A DNA stretch of 64,000 nt from Dendrolimus kikuchii (GCA_019925095.2 CM034403.1:3539690-3603689); one strand, 5' to 3'; positions 1 to 11,003 are shown, counted from the stretch's first letter. A program made the numbers and translations. Notes: generated by a model not told the origin, from the letters alone.

Positions 1-1
1 G

Positions 2-388
2 AATGCAAAAAACTTATCAATGCTTACAATAGGGCAAACAGTTAAAGTAAGAGATGAAACCAAAAAGATGTGGAAATCAGGAGTAATAACAAAATACTTA
101 GGAAATAGGAAATATGAAATAAGGTTGCAAACTGGAAGAACAATTGTTAGGAATAGGCGTCACTTAATTGTTGATTCTCCTCATTTACAGCCTTATAGGA
201 CAACCTATGACATAGACTATGATGATTTTAATCCTTTTCAATCCAATGAATCAGGCATGTTATCAGACACAGCTCCCAATCGTCATTCTCCCTGTGAAAG
301 TAACAACAATAATAATAATGGCACAAGTGATTATTATATAACTCGTTTTGGCAGGACAGTGAGGCCTCCGGATAGATGGAGATTATAA
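2..388 (+). pseudogene. C-terminal end of LTR-retrotransposon Pol (Ty3/gypsy-like), cut by the window edge
   Basis: The frame is open from base 2 and closes with TAA at 386-388, so only the last ~128 codons are visible; the apparent ATG at 20 is internal. The sequence has the pattern that follows the integrase core in Ty3/gypsy-type Pol proteins: a GQxVKVRD start, W-x-G-x-I, then a tract ending RNRRHL. A low-complexity Asn run follows, and then a basic tail, TRFGRTVRPPDRW, typical of the very end of such polyproteins. No frame break is visible in this part. A polypurine tract and LTR-like sequence follow downstream, as expected for the 3' end of an element. The catalytic core lies to the left and cannot be seen, so the clade call is tentative. 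Confidence 0.6.
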
Positions 389-754
389 GCCCAATTGAAA
401 GTGAAGTCAAAGCATGATAGAAATAATTATCTTAAAAATAATACATTTTATTTATAATATAATACCTAACTTAGACATAAATAAATAAATAAAATAAAAA
501 ACATTGTTTATCCAAAATTGTTTAACAAATGTAATATAAATGTGTTGAAATAAACAAATATAAAGTTATATAATTTACTCATAATTTTAAAATGTTACTT
601 TTATTATGTTAGGCATGTCATGTTGTTACTTATTTTAATATATAAGTATTCTCTCATAATGCTAGCTAATTCAATAATAATGATAATTGTTTACAAATTT
701 TGTACTACTTATGAATGTATTTTTTTTTGTGTGATTAAAGTGTTATATTTTGTT
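389..754. other. AT-rich 3' non-coding part of the LTR element
   Basis: Between the Pol stop codon and the polypurine tract there is only AT-rich sequence with stops in all frames. No envelope-like reading frame is visible, which fits a retrotransposon rather than a retrovirus-like element. Confidence 0.35.
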
Positions 755-870
755 GAGAGGAGGATGTGAGTGAATGAGAATGAATGAATGTGTTTTATCA
801 ATAATAAAGTTCAGTTCAACTCTATAGTTTGTGTTTGATTGACGTACCACCTGACAGATATGTATAAACA
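755..870 (+). repeat. Polypurine tract and probable 3' LTR
   Basis: GAGAGGAGGA (755-764) is a good polypurine tract. TGTGAGTGAATGAG starts immediately after it at 765, as an LTR should (TG start). An AATAAA-type signal sits near 800-806. The right end of the LTR could not be fixed, because the other LTR is outside the window. Confidence 0.4.
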
Positions 871-923
871 CATACCTATATATACATGTGACAATATACA
901 CACAAATATAAGTATATAACAGA

Positions 924-1137
924 CTAGCTTCTGCTCGCGACTTCGTCCGCGTGGAATAGTTAAAAAACCCCTTCGATTTGAAACATTCTTCATTGGTGCT
1001 ATTGGTCTTAGCGTGATGATATATAGCCTATAGCCTTCCTCGATAAATGGGCTATCTAACACTGAAAGAATTTTTTAAATCAGACCAGTAAACAACCAGT
1101 AACAAACAAACTCTTCAGTTTTATATATTAGTATAGA
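924..1137 (-). mobile_element. Helitron-like non-autonomous element (GTCGCGAGCAGAAGCTAG end)
   Basis: Read on the minus strand it begins TCTATACTAATATATAAA after an A and ends CTAG before a T, the TC...CTRR-T signature of Helitrons. Just inside the CTAG end lies a short GC-rich stem (GCGGACGAAGTCGCG). The same family occurs at 58556-58806 (minus) and 52435-52603 (plus). Such short Helitrons are very common in Lepidoptera. No coding capacity. Confidence 0.65.
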
Positions 1138-1484
1138 TTAGCAATTATTTATTATACACAATAGAAAAGTAATTCTTCTGAACCTGAATTTTAAAGCATT
1201 GTAAGGATCTGAGCTGTCTTTTATAGCAATAAGGTTTATGTGATAAATAAACATTTCAAATATGTTAAAACCTTCCTCTTCGTCATTTCCATTGCTCGTC
1301 TGAACCTTGGAAACGTAATAACTCATACTCGAGACTGCTTATCTGAATTATGAAAATCCAAAATCCTCGCGAAAGCTTGAGTAAGTCGTTAAAAAGATTG
1401 CAAAGAGCGAGGGAAAAGAATCACCTTGAAAATTTGGAAGAGATTTAACTCGGGTTTTTAAAGTAAATAAGTCGTTATTTTTGA

Positions 1485-1748
1485 CTAGCTGTTACCCGCG
1501 ACTTGGTCCGCGTGGAAAAGAATTGATTTCCTATGATTTTTTTCCTAAATAAAAGTAGCCAAGTTACTCCTAGAACATCAGCTATCTGCCAGTGAAAATC
1601 CCGTCAAAATCGATCCAACCGTTTTAGAGATTAGAGACAGAAAAAAAAATCTACTAAAAATACTAGCAGGTAGCTGATGTTATAAGGAGTAATTTGATAA
1701 GGATCCGCAAGAAAAAACCCACGTGGACGAAGCCGCCGGCACAGCTAG
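1485..1748. mobile_element. Foldback element with a Helitron-type CTAG end on both sides
   Basis: The left end reads CTAGCTGTTACCCGCGACTT and the right end is its inverted counterpart, GCCGCCGGCACAGCTAG, both next to the expected flanking base. Inner segments are also inverted: the block around 1568-1592 (AGTTACTCCTAGAACATCAG) pairs with 1667-1693 (CTGATGTTATAAGGAGTAA). The unit therefore looks like two Helitron 3' ends head to head. Confidence 0.5.
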
Positions 1749-2089
1749 TTAACTAAATAAAATTAACTTATATTGCAGGATTTTTAAGAACAATAAGAAT
1801 TGTTCAGTTATAATAAAACTGGCTCGGGAAGTTGAAAGGCGTCCTTACATAACTCACTCCGAACCGTAATCCTAGCCCGAAGCTAAACCCTGTAAGTACA
1901 AGCAAGGGCCTAATGAGCTCGCCAATGGGGAGCAATACTAGTTGCAACTCGCAACCATTGTTACGTTAAATTCCCGAAGACTAATAACGAAATTGTGTTG
2001 AAGAAATTTTGTAATTATAATTTATAACAAAGAGGGATTAAAATTTGAAATGGCGTAATTTTGATGAAGGAATAAACTTACTTTTAATA

Positions 2090-2590
2090 TTTGCTGGCGC
2101 CCAAATGAACCAACAGTGGTACACACCGGTCCAGCGTAGCATGAAAACAGTACGCTTTACGAACGCTCCATAGTCTACAGTCAACCGGCAATATTCGAAT
2201 CTACTACGAAACGCAAACCCAAACTTTGTGCTTTCTGAAATCTTATCTATGTATAATATTGTTACGAGTTGCGGAACTCGAATTAAAATGCCGTTGCAAT
2301 TGTTATAGAGTTTATTAGAACTATACAAACACGTATAACACGGGTAAAAATATAGCCGAACACAACAATTCCAAACGTAATGCAGAAGATCATAATTCAA
2401 TAAAACGCGCAGAGTCCGTCACTATTAGATTCCCGATTGTACACACGTCACGCCTTGATTGTAGTCGTCGCTCAACTGCCTCCTCTCTCAATCAGGCCGT
2501 CGTTTTATACTTCACAAACGAACTGTGCCCGCCCGGCAATGTGGACACAATTTCCTAAAATTTGCTTATAATTTGTAATCCGTAACACCT
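2090..2590 (-). repeat. LTR-like repeat (copy 1)
   Basis: A ~480-bp sequence shared with 23350-23730. On the minus strand it has TGTTACGG near 2588, a TATAAAA promoter motif at about 2500-2506, and CCGCAACTCGTAACA near 2264. GGGCGCCAGC near 2092-2101 could be a tRNA primer-binding site on the same strand. No clean target duplication was seen, so solo LTR versus LTR plus leader is open. Confidence 0.35.
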
Positions 2591-3590
2591 GGCTAATTAT
2601 GCAGCCTGTAAGCGGCCGTAGACGAGTACAATAGAACAATAGGCTCTGTTCTTTACAATAAATAGAAACGTATGCCAATAAATGAGTAAACAAAAGAAGA
2701 TCATCATAAAAGGATTACAATCAGATCAAATGCCGACAGGTAATAAAATGTGCTTTTACTGATCTGTACGTGGAATATGTCTTTGTCGAAGCTTACGTTG
2801 TAACAATATTATAAAATTCTAAATTTACCATATCTGTACATTGACACTATTTAAAAAAACAACTGGAGTAGACTATAAACGGTGGAGAACACGATGCATT
2901 TCTTTTCTAGATTTCTTGTCAGTTTGTTCAGGATTCACGTAAAAACTATTAGGCCGATTTCGATGCGGCTTTCGCTGATCGACAGAGAATTCTTGGAATT
3001 AAAATCTGCGCTATTATTTATCCTGGGAATCCCGTGGGATTTTTTCTGGGAATTATTTAAAATGACCAGATCAAAAAAACACATTCACATTTATAATATT
3101 AGTTAGGTTTCAATCGGCATTACTTAAAGTAACTGTTTAGCTCGTATTACGACAGTAAATGTCATTAAAGTCATCTTCCATACATTTAGGGGCTTATTTA
3201 TTACACTGCAAATTTTGCACTTTCGCAACACTAATTACTGCTAACTCCTATAACGTTGAGTGAAGTCTTAAACAGAGATTAAATTGTTAAGCTTTAGTTA
3301 AGTTATGCAAGCTCCACACTTAGCTTATTGGGAGAGATTCCTTTGCACGGAGGGGAGATAACTTTGCATACCATAGCTCTTATCTAAACGCTTTACATTA
3401 TAGAGGACAGCAGGATTATAAAACTTGTGTTTATACCAATCGCGTTATTTTACGAGTATAAGTGGTATATTTTCATATAATTTCATACTGGACTGTGCCC
3501 TAGTTGCAGTCCCGCTTTTACTGCTCATAAACTATATTTTTAAATTAGAGAAGAATAATATTTTCTTAAGTTTTCGCGACTTGTATACAT
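2591..3590. other. Non-coding, AT-rich; one decayed Helitron-like stretch
   Basis: No reading frame of note. Around 2925-3090 the wording (AAAACTATTAGGCCGATTTC, then CCCGTGGGATTTTTTCTGGG) resembles the decayed Helitron-like repeat at 53715-54110. The rest shows no recognisable structure. Confidence 0.3.
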
Positions 3591-3592
3591 AA

Positions 3593-4018
3593 TAAAACTA
3601 CGTTTTAACGGTTTTAAGCGCGGTAATTTTATTTGATTTTGGTTTTTCCAACGTTTCGGCCAGTTTTCAGTGGCCGTGATCACGGAAGACAAAGATGTCA
3701 AGTGTCAACGAGTATTGTTAAAGTTTTATTTAGCCTACCGCCAACTTGTCTTCAAGCTATAACATGTTGCGAAGCGGTAGTAAATTAGATTAGGCTCCTA
3801 TAGAGTAAATAATAACCATAAACAAAATTAAAACTAAATAATTAAAATTAACAAGTTGGCGGTAGGCTAATAAATAAAACTTTAACAATACTCGTTGACA
3901 CTTGACATCTTTGTCTTCCGTAATCACGGCCACTGAAAAGTGGCCGAAACGTCGGAAAAACCAAAATCAAATAAAATTACCGCGCTTAAAACCGTTAAAA
4001 CGTAGTTTTATTATAGAG
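3593..4018. mobile_element. Foldback DNA element with ~160-bp inverted arms (copy 1)
   Basis: Arms at about 3593-3752 and 3853-4018 are near-perfect reverse complements. Both contain TAATAAAACTACG at the outer edge and the CGTTTCGGCCA / TGGCCGTGATCACGG block. The ~100-bp middle includes a CGAAGCGGT piece shared with repeat L. Related copies are at 21399-22029 and, as one arm plus middle, at 45887-46230. No coding sequence. Confidence 0.7.
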
Positions 4019-4702
4019 AAGAGTATATCTAATAACATAGGGTTTTTAATAGATATAAGAGCAATGTAACGTATAATTAAGTACGCAAGTAATACTTATT
4101 TGCCCCTAGAGAAATATAATAAGTAGTAGTAAAATTAGATTCATAATAAAGTAGAAATTAAAAGAGAAAAACAAATAAAAGATAAGGGAAAAACTCTGTC
4201 TTGAACAATGACAGAGAAGTTCGGGTCAATAAAAAAAAAAAACGGGTTTTTTTTGGATCAGATCTACGATTAACGCATTTTTTATAAACGTACAAACTCA
4301 ATAGATTTATCATATCACTGAAAATATAATATGTATTACTAACAAAGATTAATTTTTGAATAAAATTGTGGTTAAATTGTTTACTGAGATGGTTAAGTTG
4401 AATTTTAATATCTAACTTTAGTTATTCCCATAATTTGAATAAGTTATTTAAACATATTAAATAGTGTGATTGATGGCAAAATTCGTGTGTGTATTGTACC
4501 AAATTGATCTTCTAAGCAAAAACAATGTATAATTTTGTATACATATAGCTGGGATATCATAAATTCCTGGCTAATAATTAATTATTGTAAATAGTAATTT
4601 GAATAATGTTATTCATTATTTATCTGTCTCAGAGATAATATGTAATTTGCGTAACTAAAATTAACTTTAAAAAATAAAACTAAATTATAAACCAAATTAA
4701 TT
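4019..4702. other. AT-rich non-coding stretch
   Basis: No open frame, RNA gene or repeat recognised; several A/T homopolymer runs. Confidence 0.3.
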
Positions 4703-4714
4703 ATGAAATTAGTA

Positions 4715-4874
4715 CATACATACATAACTTCACGCCAGTTCCCTTGCGGGGTAGGCACGAACAACAGAGCGCCCTTTAGGCTTATTCTTACACACCTCAT
4801 TTGCTTCTTTGACATTCATAACTCTTGTCATGCACACTCGTCTGTTCTTAAGGCTCCTGACATCACATCATCAT
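4715..4874 (-). mobile_element. R family LINE, 5'-truncated copy with target duplication
   Basis: Only the last ~45 codons plus the (ATGT)n tail (seen here as ACATACAT) of this RTE-like LINE are present. It is bounded by the 12-bp repeat ATGAAATTAGTA at 4703-4714 and 4875-4886, which marks the insertion exactly. Confidence 0.8.
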
Positions 4875-5324
4875 ATGAAATTAGTAGATAGTGTTAAAAG
4901 TTTTATTTATAAAACGGAAAGACATTTTAGAAATATGTATTATTTTTTTGAATTACCAACAGTTACTTACGCTAACAATAAAGATGTACATTGGTTTTTA
5001 AAGAAAGAAACATTCAGTAATTACTTATGGGCAAACACTACATGCAATTTGATATTTTGTTGTATGAAAATTATAGTTCATTAATGAAAATTATAGCACT
5101 AATAACAATTAAATTTCAACATACAAAAGATAAAAATTGATAGATACAGTTTTCTACAAAGACTTAGACCGTTAACGTATAGACGGAGCTTACGTAAACA
5201 AATATTTGAAGCTGAACATTTGAAGCTTTCGTAAGGCACTGCGGCGCAATCGGCATCCTTTAGCCAGCCTCGCTTTGGAGTCCGAGACTACGTTTTTCTA
5301 TTTATTATATAAGGAAAAAGAGTA

Positions 5325-5465
5325 CAAGGTTGGAATGAATGAATGACGACTCTTTATTGTTCACCATAACTTAAACCTAGATATTTAATATAAATATATT
5401 TCCATTAGAACAATGGGAGGCCTTATCGCTTATAGCGATCTCTTATTTCTCGTTTGAATTTAACT
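5325..5465 (-). mobile_element. G family LINE 3' end
   Basis: Contains the family block ...GGCCTTATCGCTTATAGCGATCTC and the tail TTTATTGTTCACC followed by a (GAAT)n stretch. This is the 3' terminus of a CR1-like LINE, seen with coding sequence at 13375-14300 and 17190-17725. Confidence 0.55.
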
Positions 5466-5990
5466 TATATTTAATTTTGCATTTTATATCTTACAGAATT
5501 CAGAAGATATGAATATAAATGTTAGTCCTGCACGAATAAAGTCGCAGACAGAGGTAGTTGGCAAATAATTCGAACAATAAGGAACGATTTGGCTTACGTT
5601 GTCAAAACCCAAACAAAATACATTGTCCGATTTGCACAGAAGGAGATTATCTAAGGGCCCCTTTCCATTACTAAGATGGGGTCTGCATCAAAGCGATCGC
5701 CTCAAGCCCAGACCTCCTCGATTTCAACCCTCATCTCATTTGTGTTTTCAATAGCATAATATGTTTTTGTTTTGCTGTGTGAAAAATGGGGAAACTGCGA
5801 AATCAATAAAAATATGTACGTTGCCATTTTGACAAAATTTTATATTGGAATAGACGTAACGTAGTTATTGTTAGAAAAATAATTAAAATTATTTTTATAA
5901 TGATATTTTAAAAGCTAAGATGTTATTTTAACGCTTGTTCTTTTATATGTAAGAATATTAAAATTTAATGTAACATTGTATTCGCGTCCA
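5466..5990. other. Non-coding, no feature recognised
   Basis: AT-rich, with stops in all frames. A slightly GC-richer patch at 5640-5720 shows no coding frame. Confidence 0.25.
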
Positions 5991-6391
5991 TCTATATAGT
6001 TATAAAAATCAATTGCTGTTCGTTAGTCTCGCTAAAACACGAGAACGGCTGGACTGATTTGGCTAATTTTGGTTTTGAATTATTTCTGGAAGTCCAGGGA
6101 TGGTTTAAAAGGTGAGTAAATATGAAAAAAGTAATTGGAATATAGTAAAAACAACAATTTCGCTTTCCCTTAGAAACTATTCCTACCTGTTAAACGTTTG
6201 ATGTTCGTTCTGTCCGTTGGAAATCAATTAAATTTAAAAGTCGTTCAGAACTCAAATTAAATTTAAAAGTGAAGTTTTTCTCATTTTTTTGATTTTGAAT
6301 GTCAAGCGTTTGATGTTCGTTCCGTCGTTCAGAAATCAACGTTTTTTATTTATTAATTCTGAGGCGGTACAAAGTTTGTTGGGTCAGCTAG
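5991..6391 (+). mobile_element. Helitron-like element (GGGTCAGCTAG end)
   Basis: Begins TCTATATAGTTATAAAAATC after an A and ends TTGTTGGGTCAGCTAG before a T. The same family lies inverted at 40248-40680. It contains the phrase GAACGGCTGGACTGATTTGG common to many lepidopteran short Helitrons. About 400 bp, no coding capacity. Confidence 0.6.
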
Positions 6392-6429
6392 TTTTCTTAT
6401 AAAATCTTCATATTTGTCCGTGTATGTCA

Positions 6430-6670
6430 GTCATTCTCTCTCTTTTCTTTCACCATATCCCGATTATTTGGGGTCGGTACAATATGTCTTTTCCTTCCAC
6501 ACTCCTCTATTCTGACATACATCTTCTGTCACACTACAAATCCCCATAATATCCTTCACACCATCCATCCATCTTATAGTTAAACATTCTTTTCGTCACG
6601 TGACTTTCTTCCCTCCTCATTATATGCCCATACCACCTTAATCATCTTCCTCTCAATTTGTCAGTCACGG
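6430..6670 (-). mobile_element. RTE-clade LINE, 3' terminal fragment
   Basis: The reverse complement matches the 3' part of the RTE copy at 8185-8975: the coding end (WAYNEEG), AGTCACGTGACGAAAAGAATG, then GGAAAAGACATATTGTACCG. It extends beyond the point where the plus-strand copy is interrupted, so it shows the intact 3' untranslated order. Confidence 0.6.
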
Positions 6671-6837
6671 ATGTAATGTGTGTGTGATATGTCAATATGT
6701 CAGTCATTCTGGTAGAAATTAAATCCTCATAAAATCGTCGCTATCTGTCTTTGTACGTCACAGGAATAGTTCTGAGAAACTATAAGGTCTATATAGAAGA
6801 AACAAGATGTAGTAAAAATAACTGAGGGTTGAGAATT

Positions 6838-6935
6838 TTCATTGTTACCATACCAGGAATCGAACCTGGGACCTCTGCATTAGAGCTAACTGAGCTCAGC
6901 TATCAAAGGGTTGCACCACTCAACCACAAATTCCG
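6838..6935 (-). repeat. tRNA-like SINE head
   Basis: On the minus strand it contains GGTTCGATTCC (a perfect B box) about 50 bp after an A-box-like stretch. It differs from the E family in the rest and has no cloverleaf fit good enough to call a functional tRNA. Confidence 0.4.
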
Positions 6936-7022
6936 TCAGTATTTTATTAGATCCGATTATTTTATTGTAAAAATTCCGTTGCCAAATGATAAAAACCAAT
7001 TAACATTCCTTACCTCTACGAA

Positions 7023-7515
7023 GGCCTAGCTTGCCAAACACAGCGCGGTGCTGGTACCTACGCTCACGTATGGAAGCGAGAGTTGGGTATGGAAGAGAGA
7101 GCATGAAAGTAGAGTAAACGCGGTCGAGATGCGAGCACGCGACGCTCGCGGACCGCGTTCGTAATACCGAAGTAAGAAGAGAAAGAGAGTTGGTCTGAAA
7201 GAGATTTTCGGGGTGAAGGTAAGGAAAGGAATGCTCCGGTGGTTCGGGCATGTGAAAAAAATGCATGATGAAAGAATGACTAAACAGATATACAATGCAA
7301 AAGTAGATGGATGCAGAAGTCGAACACCTTCCATGATCAAATTGATCGTGTACTAGCAGGTGATGTCAGGAGCCTTAAGAACAGACGAGCGTGCATGACA
7401 AGAGTTATGAATGTCAAAGAAGCAAGTGAGGTGTGTAAGAATAAGCCTGAATGGCGCTCTGTTGTTCGTGCCTACCCCGCAAGGGAACTGGCGTGAAGTT
7501 ATATATGTATGTATG
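7023..7515 (+). pseudogene. R family LINE, truncated and frameshifted RT C-terminus
   Basis: Covers ~155 codons of the C-terminal part of an RTE-like ORF2 (YGSESW, EMR, RWFGHV motifs), then (ATGT)n. Compared with copy 28737-29305 it has lost bases after GCGAGCAC near 7139 and around the GRPRH segment near 7322, which shifts the frame. Target duplication TACCTCTACGAA at 7011-7022 and 7516-7527. Confidence 0.8.
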
Positions 7516-7527
7516 TACCTCTACGAA

Positions 7528-8180
7528 ACTATTGACTGTGCATGTAGTGTCATAAATTTGCTAAGTTGATTTGGTTTTTTTTTTCAATTTTTATTTATTT
7601 AGATTTATGGCTTGGCAGCTAGGCCTTTAAGCCAGATCTTAGTTTACAATATAGTTTCTTAATTTTCTTAAGCCTATGTGTAGCACAGCTGAACTGTAGG
7701 TAATCAGCTAGTGCCATTCATCGGAGTTCTTGTGACAACTCAAAAGGCCACATTTGACTATACAGTTCACATTTCGTACAAAACACATAATTACCACTCA
7801 AAAACTGGCAATATCCTACAACTATTGTTCATTTTAGAGTAATTTTACACATTTTTAGAAAATAAAACTGCACAGCACAACATCTCCTTTCAGTTCCCGC
7901 CAAAAAAAAAACCTTTTTTTTTTTTCAAAATCACTGAACCAGTTCGGAAACAGTAAAGAGATAGCCACAAATAAAACCTATGAATACCGTACCTCCACCG
8001 CGAGTATATTATTAAAAAACTTTTATGTCGATATAAAACTAACGTCCAACATCCTGGCCATAACGCGACACGTGTCTCGATCATTAAAAAGAAAAAAACT
8101 TCAAAATCGGATCGCGCGCGTGTGATATTCTGTAACACAGCCTATTCTATTATTTAAGGTTCCGCAGATATAATATAACT
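7528..8180. other. Non-coding with a decayed J repeat
   Basis: 7680-7780 is a reverse-strand piece of family J (phrase GTGACAACTCAAAAGGCCACATTTGACT; copies at 20730-20890, 30170-30320, 31020-31200). Nothing else recognised. Note an A9 tract followed by a T12 tract at 7902-7925. Confidence 0.3.
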
Positions 8181-8184
8181 TGGT

Positions 8185-8678
8185 TCACTATTGCAGAGTA
8201 ATTCTGATATAGAGAGGGATGTAAGGAGAAGAATAAATGTAGCATGGCTGAAGTGGAGACAGGTAACCGGTGTGACGTGCGACAAACTAATGCCACTGAA
8301 ACTAAAAGGTCAAATATATAAATCAGTCATACGACCAGTTATGCTATACGGGTCCGAATGTTGGGCCACTAAAGTGATAAACAACAAACGTCTCCACTCA
8401 GCTGAGATGAGAATGTTGAGATGGATGTGTGGTGTTACAAGAATGGATAAGGTGAGAAATGAGTACATAAGGGGATCTTTGAAAGTTGCACCCGTGAAGG
8501 AGATTAAGTTGTTATGGGCATATAATGAGGAGGGATGAAAGTCACGTGACAAAAAGAATGTTAAACTACAAGGTGGATGGGTACAAATGTAAAGGTAGAC
8601 CAAATAAAAGATGGATTGTGTGAAGGATGATATGATGATTTGTGGTGTGATAGAAGATGTATGTCAAAATAGAGGAGT
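8185..8678 (+). pseudogene. RTE-clade LINE, C-terminal ORF2 fragment and 3' UTR
   Basis: The open frame to the stop at 8536-8538 carries the well-known RTE C-terminal motifs: KLKGQIYKSVIRPVMLYGSE, CWATK, then EMRMLRWMCGVTR and KVRNEYIRGSLKV. It belongs to the region after the reverse-transcriptase domain. The catalytic domain is missing, so this is a 5'-truncated copy. The frame ends in WAYNEEG, shortened relative to longer relatives. The 3' UTR is broken by an H repeat at 8679-8927 and resumes at 8928. Confidence 0.8.
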
Positions 8679-8927
8679 TAAGTTAAGTTTGTTAACTGCG
8701 AAACTTTAATATATAACTAATTTTTATTGGTTAATTTCAACGGATCAGTATGGTGATCCAGCGAGGAAACGTAGCCAGTCTTCCCGGCACCTTACCCGAA
8801 GAAGACGGTTATATAGGCTCAGTGTTCTACTTATAGTCTTGAGAGACTATGGGTAGAATACAATAAAAATAAGTTAAGTTTTCTTTTATTGTATTCGATT
8901 ATATGTAATTTTATAATTGTTTTGTGA
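8679..8927 (+). mobile_element. H family repeat inserted in the RTE 3' UTR
   Basis: Flanked by the 8-bp duplication AGAGGAGT (8671-8678 and 8928-8935). The sequence across the duplication matches the uninterrupted RTE end at 6430-6670. It contains the H block (AGCGAGGAAACGTAGC ... CTTGAGAGACTATGGG) and ends in an AT-rich segment. Other copies: 47560-47740 (minus), 61170-61370 (plus). Confidence 0.65.
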
Positions 8928-8975
8928 AGAGGAGTGTGAAACGAAAAGACATATTGTGCCGACCGTGTTGTTAAA
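8928..8975 (+). mobile_element. Remaining 3' end of the interrupted RTE copy
   Basis: GAGGAGTGTGAAACG ... AAAAGACATATTGTGCCGAC continues the RTE 3' UTR after the H insertion and matches 6465-6500 inverted. Confidence 0.6.
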
Positions 8976-8999
8976 AGAAACTATAAACTGTACCATACA

Positions 9000-9140
9000 A
9001 AAACTAAAACTGAATAAAAAGGGGAAAATCCCCTAAAAATAAGATATTGGTCCCAAACCACTGTTACTTACCGGGAACGTCCCCAAGAGGCTGGTGGCGT
9101 TGCCATTGCATGGCAACGCTTAATCTTTGAGCAAAATAGA
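9000..9140. repeat. Fragment of a dispersed repeat (AACGTCCCCAAGAGGCTGG type)
   Basis: Related to 38690-38850 (AACGTGCCCAAGAGACTGAC ... GCAACGCTGATGCGTTGC) and 35398-35460. Origin not recognised. Confidence 0.35.
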
Positions 9141-9849
9141 CGCCAGCTTTCTAGTCGCGTCTGACGTCTTTCTCAAATGTTAGATATATATTTTTCAATT
9201 TCTAAATCTTAGAATAGTTCCGTCAATAACAGTAAAACTTTGCTCATATCACTAAAGCTTTAGTTCTCGCTATTCCAGCCATTGAAGCCCTAAAGCGATT
9301 CGATTTTTAAAACTGTTAAAAATTCAACCGACCAAATTCAATGCAGCATTTCTTTGTACTTTTTTTTTATTACAGACTGCATTTCACATTTTGTTGGTTA
9401 ATACTTCAACGTTGCTTTCGTATACCGCTCACGTATATTTAAATAGTGTTGCATGTGAATGTAAAATAGTTTCTACTGGATTTTGAAATGGTTTTTTTCC
9501 AGATTTAATATAACTAGTGGTTCCCTCTTGTCAAAATTCGACCATAATAATTTGTTGTCAAAGACTATATTCACTTCTGTAATCACAGATTTCGCCAAGG
9601 CTACACTGTTAATTTGACTTGAACAATAAACAAAAGAGTATATATGCGTGTATGTGTCAAAAACATGGTAGAGTGTGTAATGTCTTTTTATTGGTTTAAT
9701 GTATTTTTATGCACAATAAAAAAAAAGCATTCTATACTCCTTCTCTATATACTATAAGTGTACGAAATTTCATACTCCTCCATCCGCACAATTTTCGTAA
9801 AAAGGAGTACAAAGTTGCAGTGTTTTTGCTTCACGTAATAATATATAGA
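9141..9849. other. AT-rich non-coding stretch
   Basis: No frame of interest. 9765-9845 (TTTCATACTCCTCCATCCGC ... AAAACTGCTTC-like) recurs inverted at 55355-55430, so it is a repeat tail. Confidence 0.3.
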
Positions 9850-9860
9850 TAGTTAAAGAA

Positions 9861-10349
9861 CGCGGTGCTGGTACCTACGCTCACGTATGGAAGCGAGAGT
9901 TGGGTATAGAAAAGAGAGCATAAAAGTAGAGTAAACGCGGTCTAGATGCGAGCACTGCGCAAAATCTGCGGAGTGACGCTCGCGGACCGCGTTCGTAATA
10001 CCGAAGTAAGAAAGAGAGTTGGTCTGAAAGAGAGTGTCGGGGTGAAGGTAAGGAAAGGAATGCTCCGGTGGTTCGGGCATGTGGAAAGAATGACTAAACA
10101 GATATACAATGCAAAAGTGGATGGATGCAGAAGTCGTGAAAGGCCACGACACACCTTCCATGATCAAATTGATCGTGTACTAGCAGAAGGTGATGTCAGG
10201 AGCCTTAAGAACAGACGAGCGTGCATGACAAGAGTTATGAATGTCAAAGAAGCAAGTGAGGTGTGTAAGAATAAGCCTAAATGGCGCTCTGTTGTTCGTA
10301 CCTACTCCGCAAGGGAACTGGCGTGAAGTTATGTATGTATGTATGTATG
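9861..10349 (+). pseudogene. R family LINE, 126-codon RT C-terminal fragment
   Basis: The reading frame 9946-10326 matches the C-terminal ~126 codons of copy 28737-29305: MRALRKICGVTLADRVRN at the start, then RWFGHVERM, DQIDRVLAEGDVRS, and the end ARELA. It lacks the MHDER segment after GHVER that the longer copy has. The (ATGT)n tail follows the stop directly. 11-bp target duplication TAGTTAAAGAA at 9850-9860 and 10350-10360. Confidence 0.85.
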
Positions 10350-10364
10350 TAGTTAAAGAAGGAA

Positions 10365-10640
10365 TGCGATCGCAGCGCTATCTTTTTTTATTATTTTTGT
10401 CTGTCCCTGGGAACCGACGTCATTTATCGGGACGAAAAGTATTTAAGTTACGCCCCGGGATATAAGCTAGCTCTATGTCGGGTTTCATTTAAATCTGTTC
10501 AGCAGTTTTCACGTGATGCTTAACAGCAGACAGACAAAAATTCTAAAAATTACGACTTAGCCCCCTGATTTTTTTTACATTTTTAAACGCATTACAAACA
10601 CTCGAACCATTTACAGATTTATTATAGTATAGAAGAAGAT
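10365..10640. repeat. Dispersed repeat ending TATAGTATAGAAGA
   Basis: Phrases such as CTGTTCAGCAGTTTTCACGTGATG and the ending TTTATTATAGTATAGAAG are typical of lepidopteran short interspersed elements. A single copy here, so the ends are uncertain. Confidence 0.35.
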
Positions 10641-10740
10641 AGATTTAATATAAGTTTAGTTTAAGACAATCGCCGAATTCCGCTTTTCTATCTTTCTCTA
10701 TTAAGTTAGCAATGTTAATTATTTTGTACATAGTGTAAAA

Positions 10741-11003
10741 ATTACTTACTTACTCCGTTGGCTCAGCGACCCAAAGTGGGTTTTGGCCTTTGAAACGTTA
10801 CCATGCCATTTTTCCCTGTCTTGTGCAGTTTCATGCCAATTATTGGCTTGTAGATCGGGCAGGGCAGCCTCCACTCTGTCCTTCCAGCAATATCTGGGAC
10901 GGCCGACCGGACGCCGACCTACCGGCCGTCCCAAATATGGTTTCCACACGCTGTGGTTCTCTCCCATCCGTTCTACGTGACCCAGCCAGCGGAGTTATAG
11001 TGT
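10741..11003 (-). pseudogene. RTE-type LINE C-terminal fragment
   Basis: On the minus strand the frame reads through W-LGHVERM-GEN, GRRPVGRPRYCWKDRVEAAL, then NNWHETAQDREKW and ends QRSK at 10746. This GRRPVGRP ... AQDRxxW pattern is the standard extreme C-terminus of RTE-like LINE proteins. The downstream tail (TAAG)n at 10741-10756 fits the short tandem tails of the clade. The GRRPVGRP coding repeat also makes a GC-rich hairpin at 10893-10934. Confidence 0.75.

Noticed and set aside
2882..3106. 74-codon plus-strand frame
   Set aside because: It overlaps a decayed Helitron-like stretch, and the product has no recognisable pattern.
6838..6935. Functional tRNA gene on the minus strand
   Set aside because: The B box is good, but the arms do not form a full cloverleaf and no terminator run of T follows; a SINE head is more likely.
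7000..7340. Minus-strand frames of 88 and 104 codons
   Set aside because: They are antisense shadows of the R family LINE coding sequence, as are the similar ones at 9853-10167 and 28919-29330.
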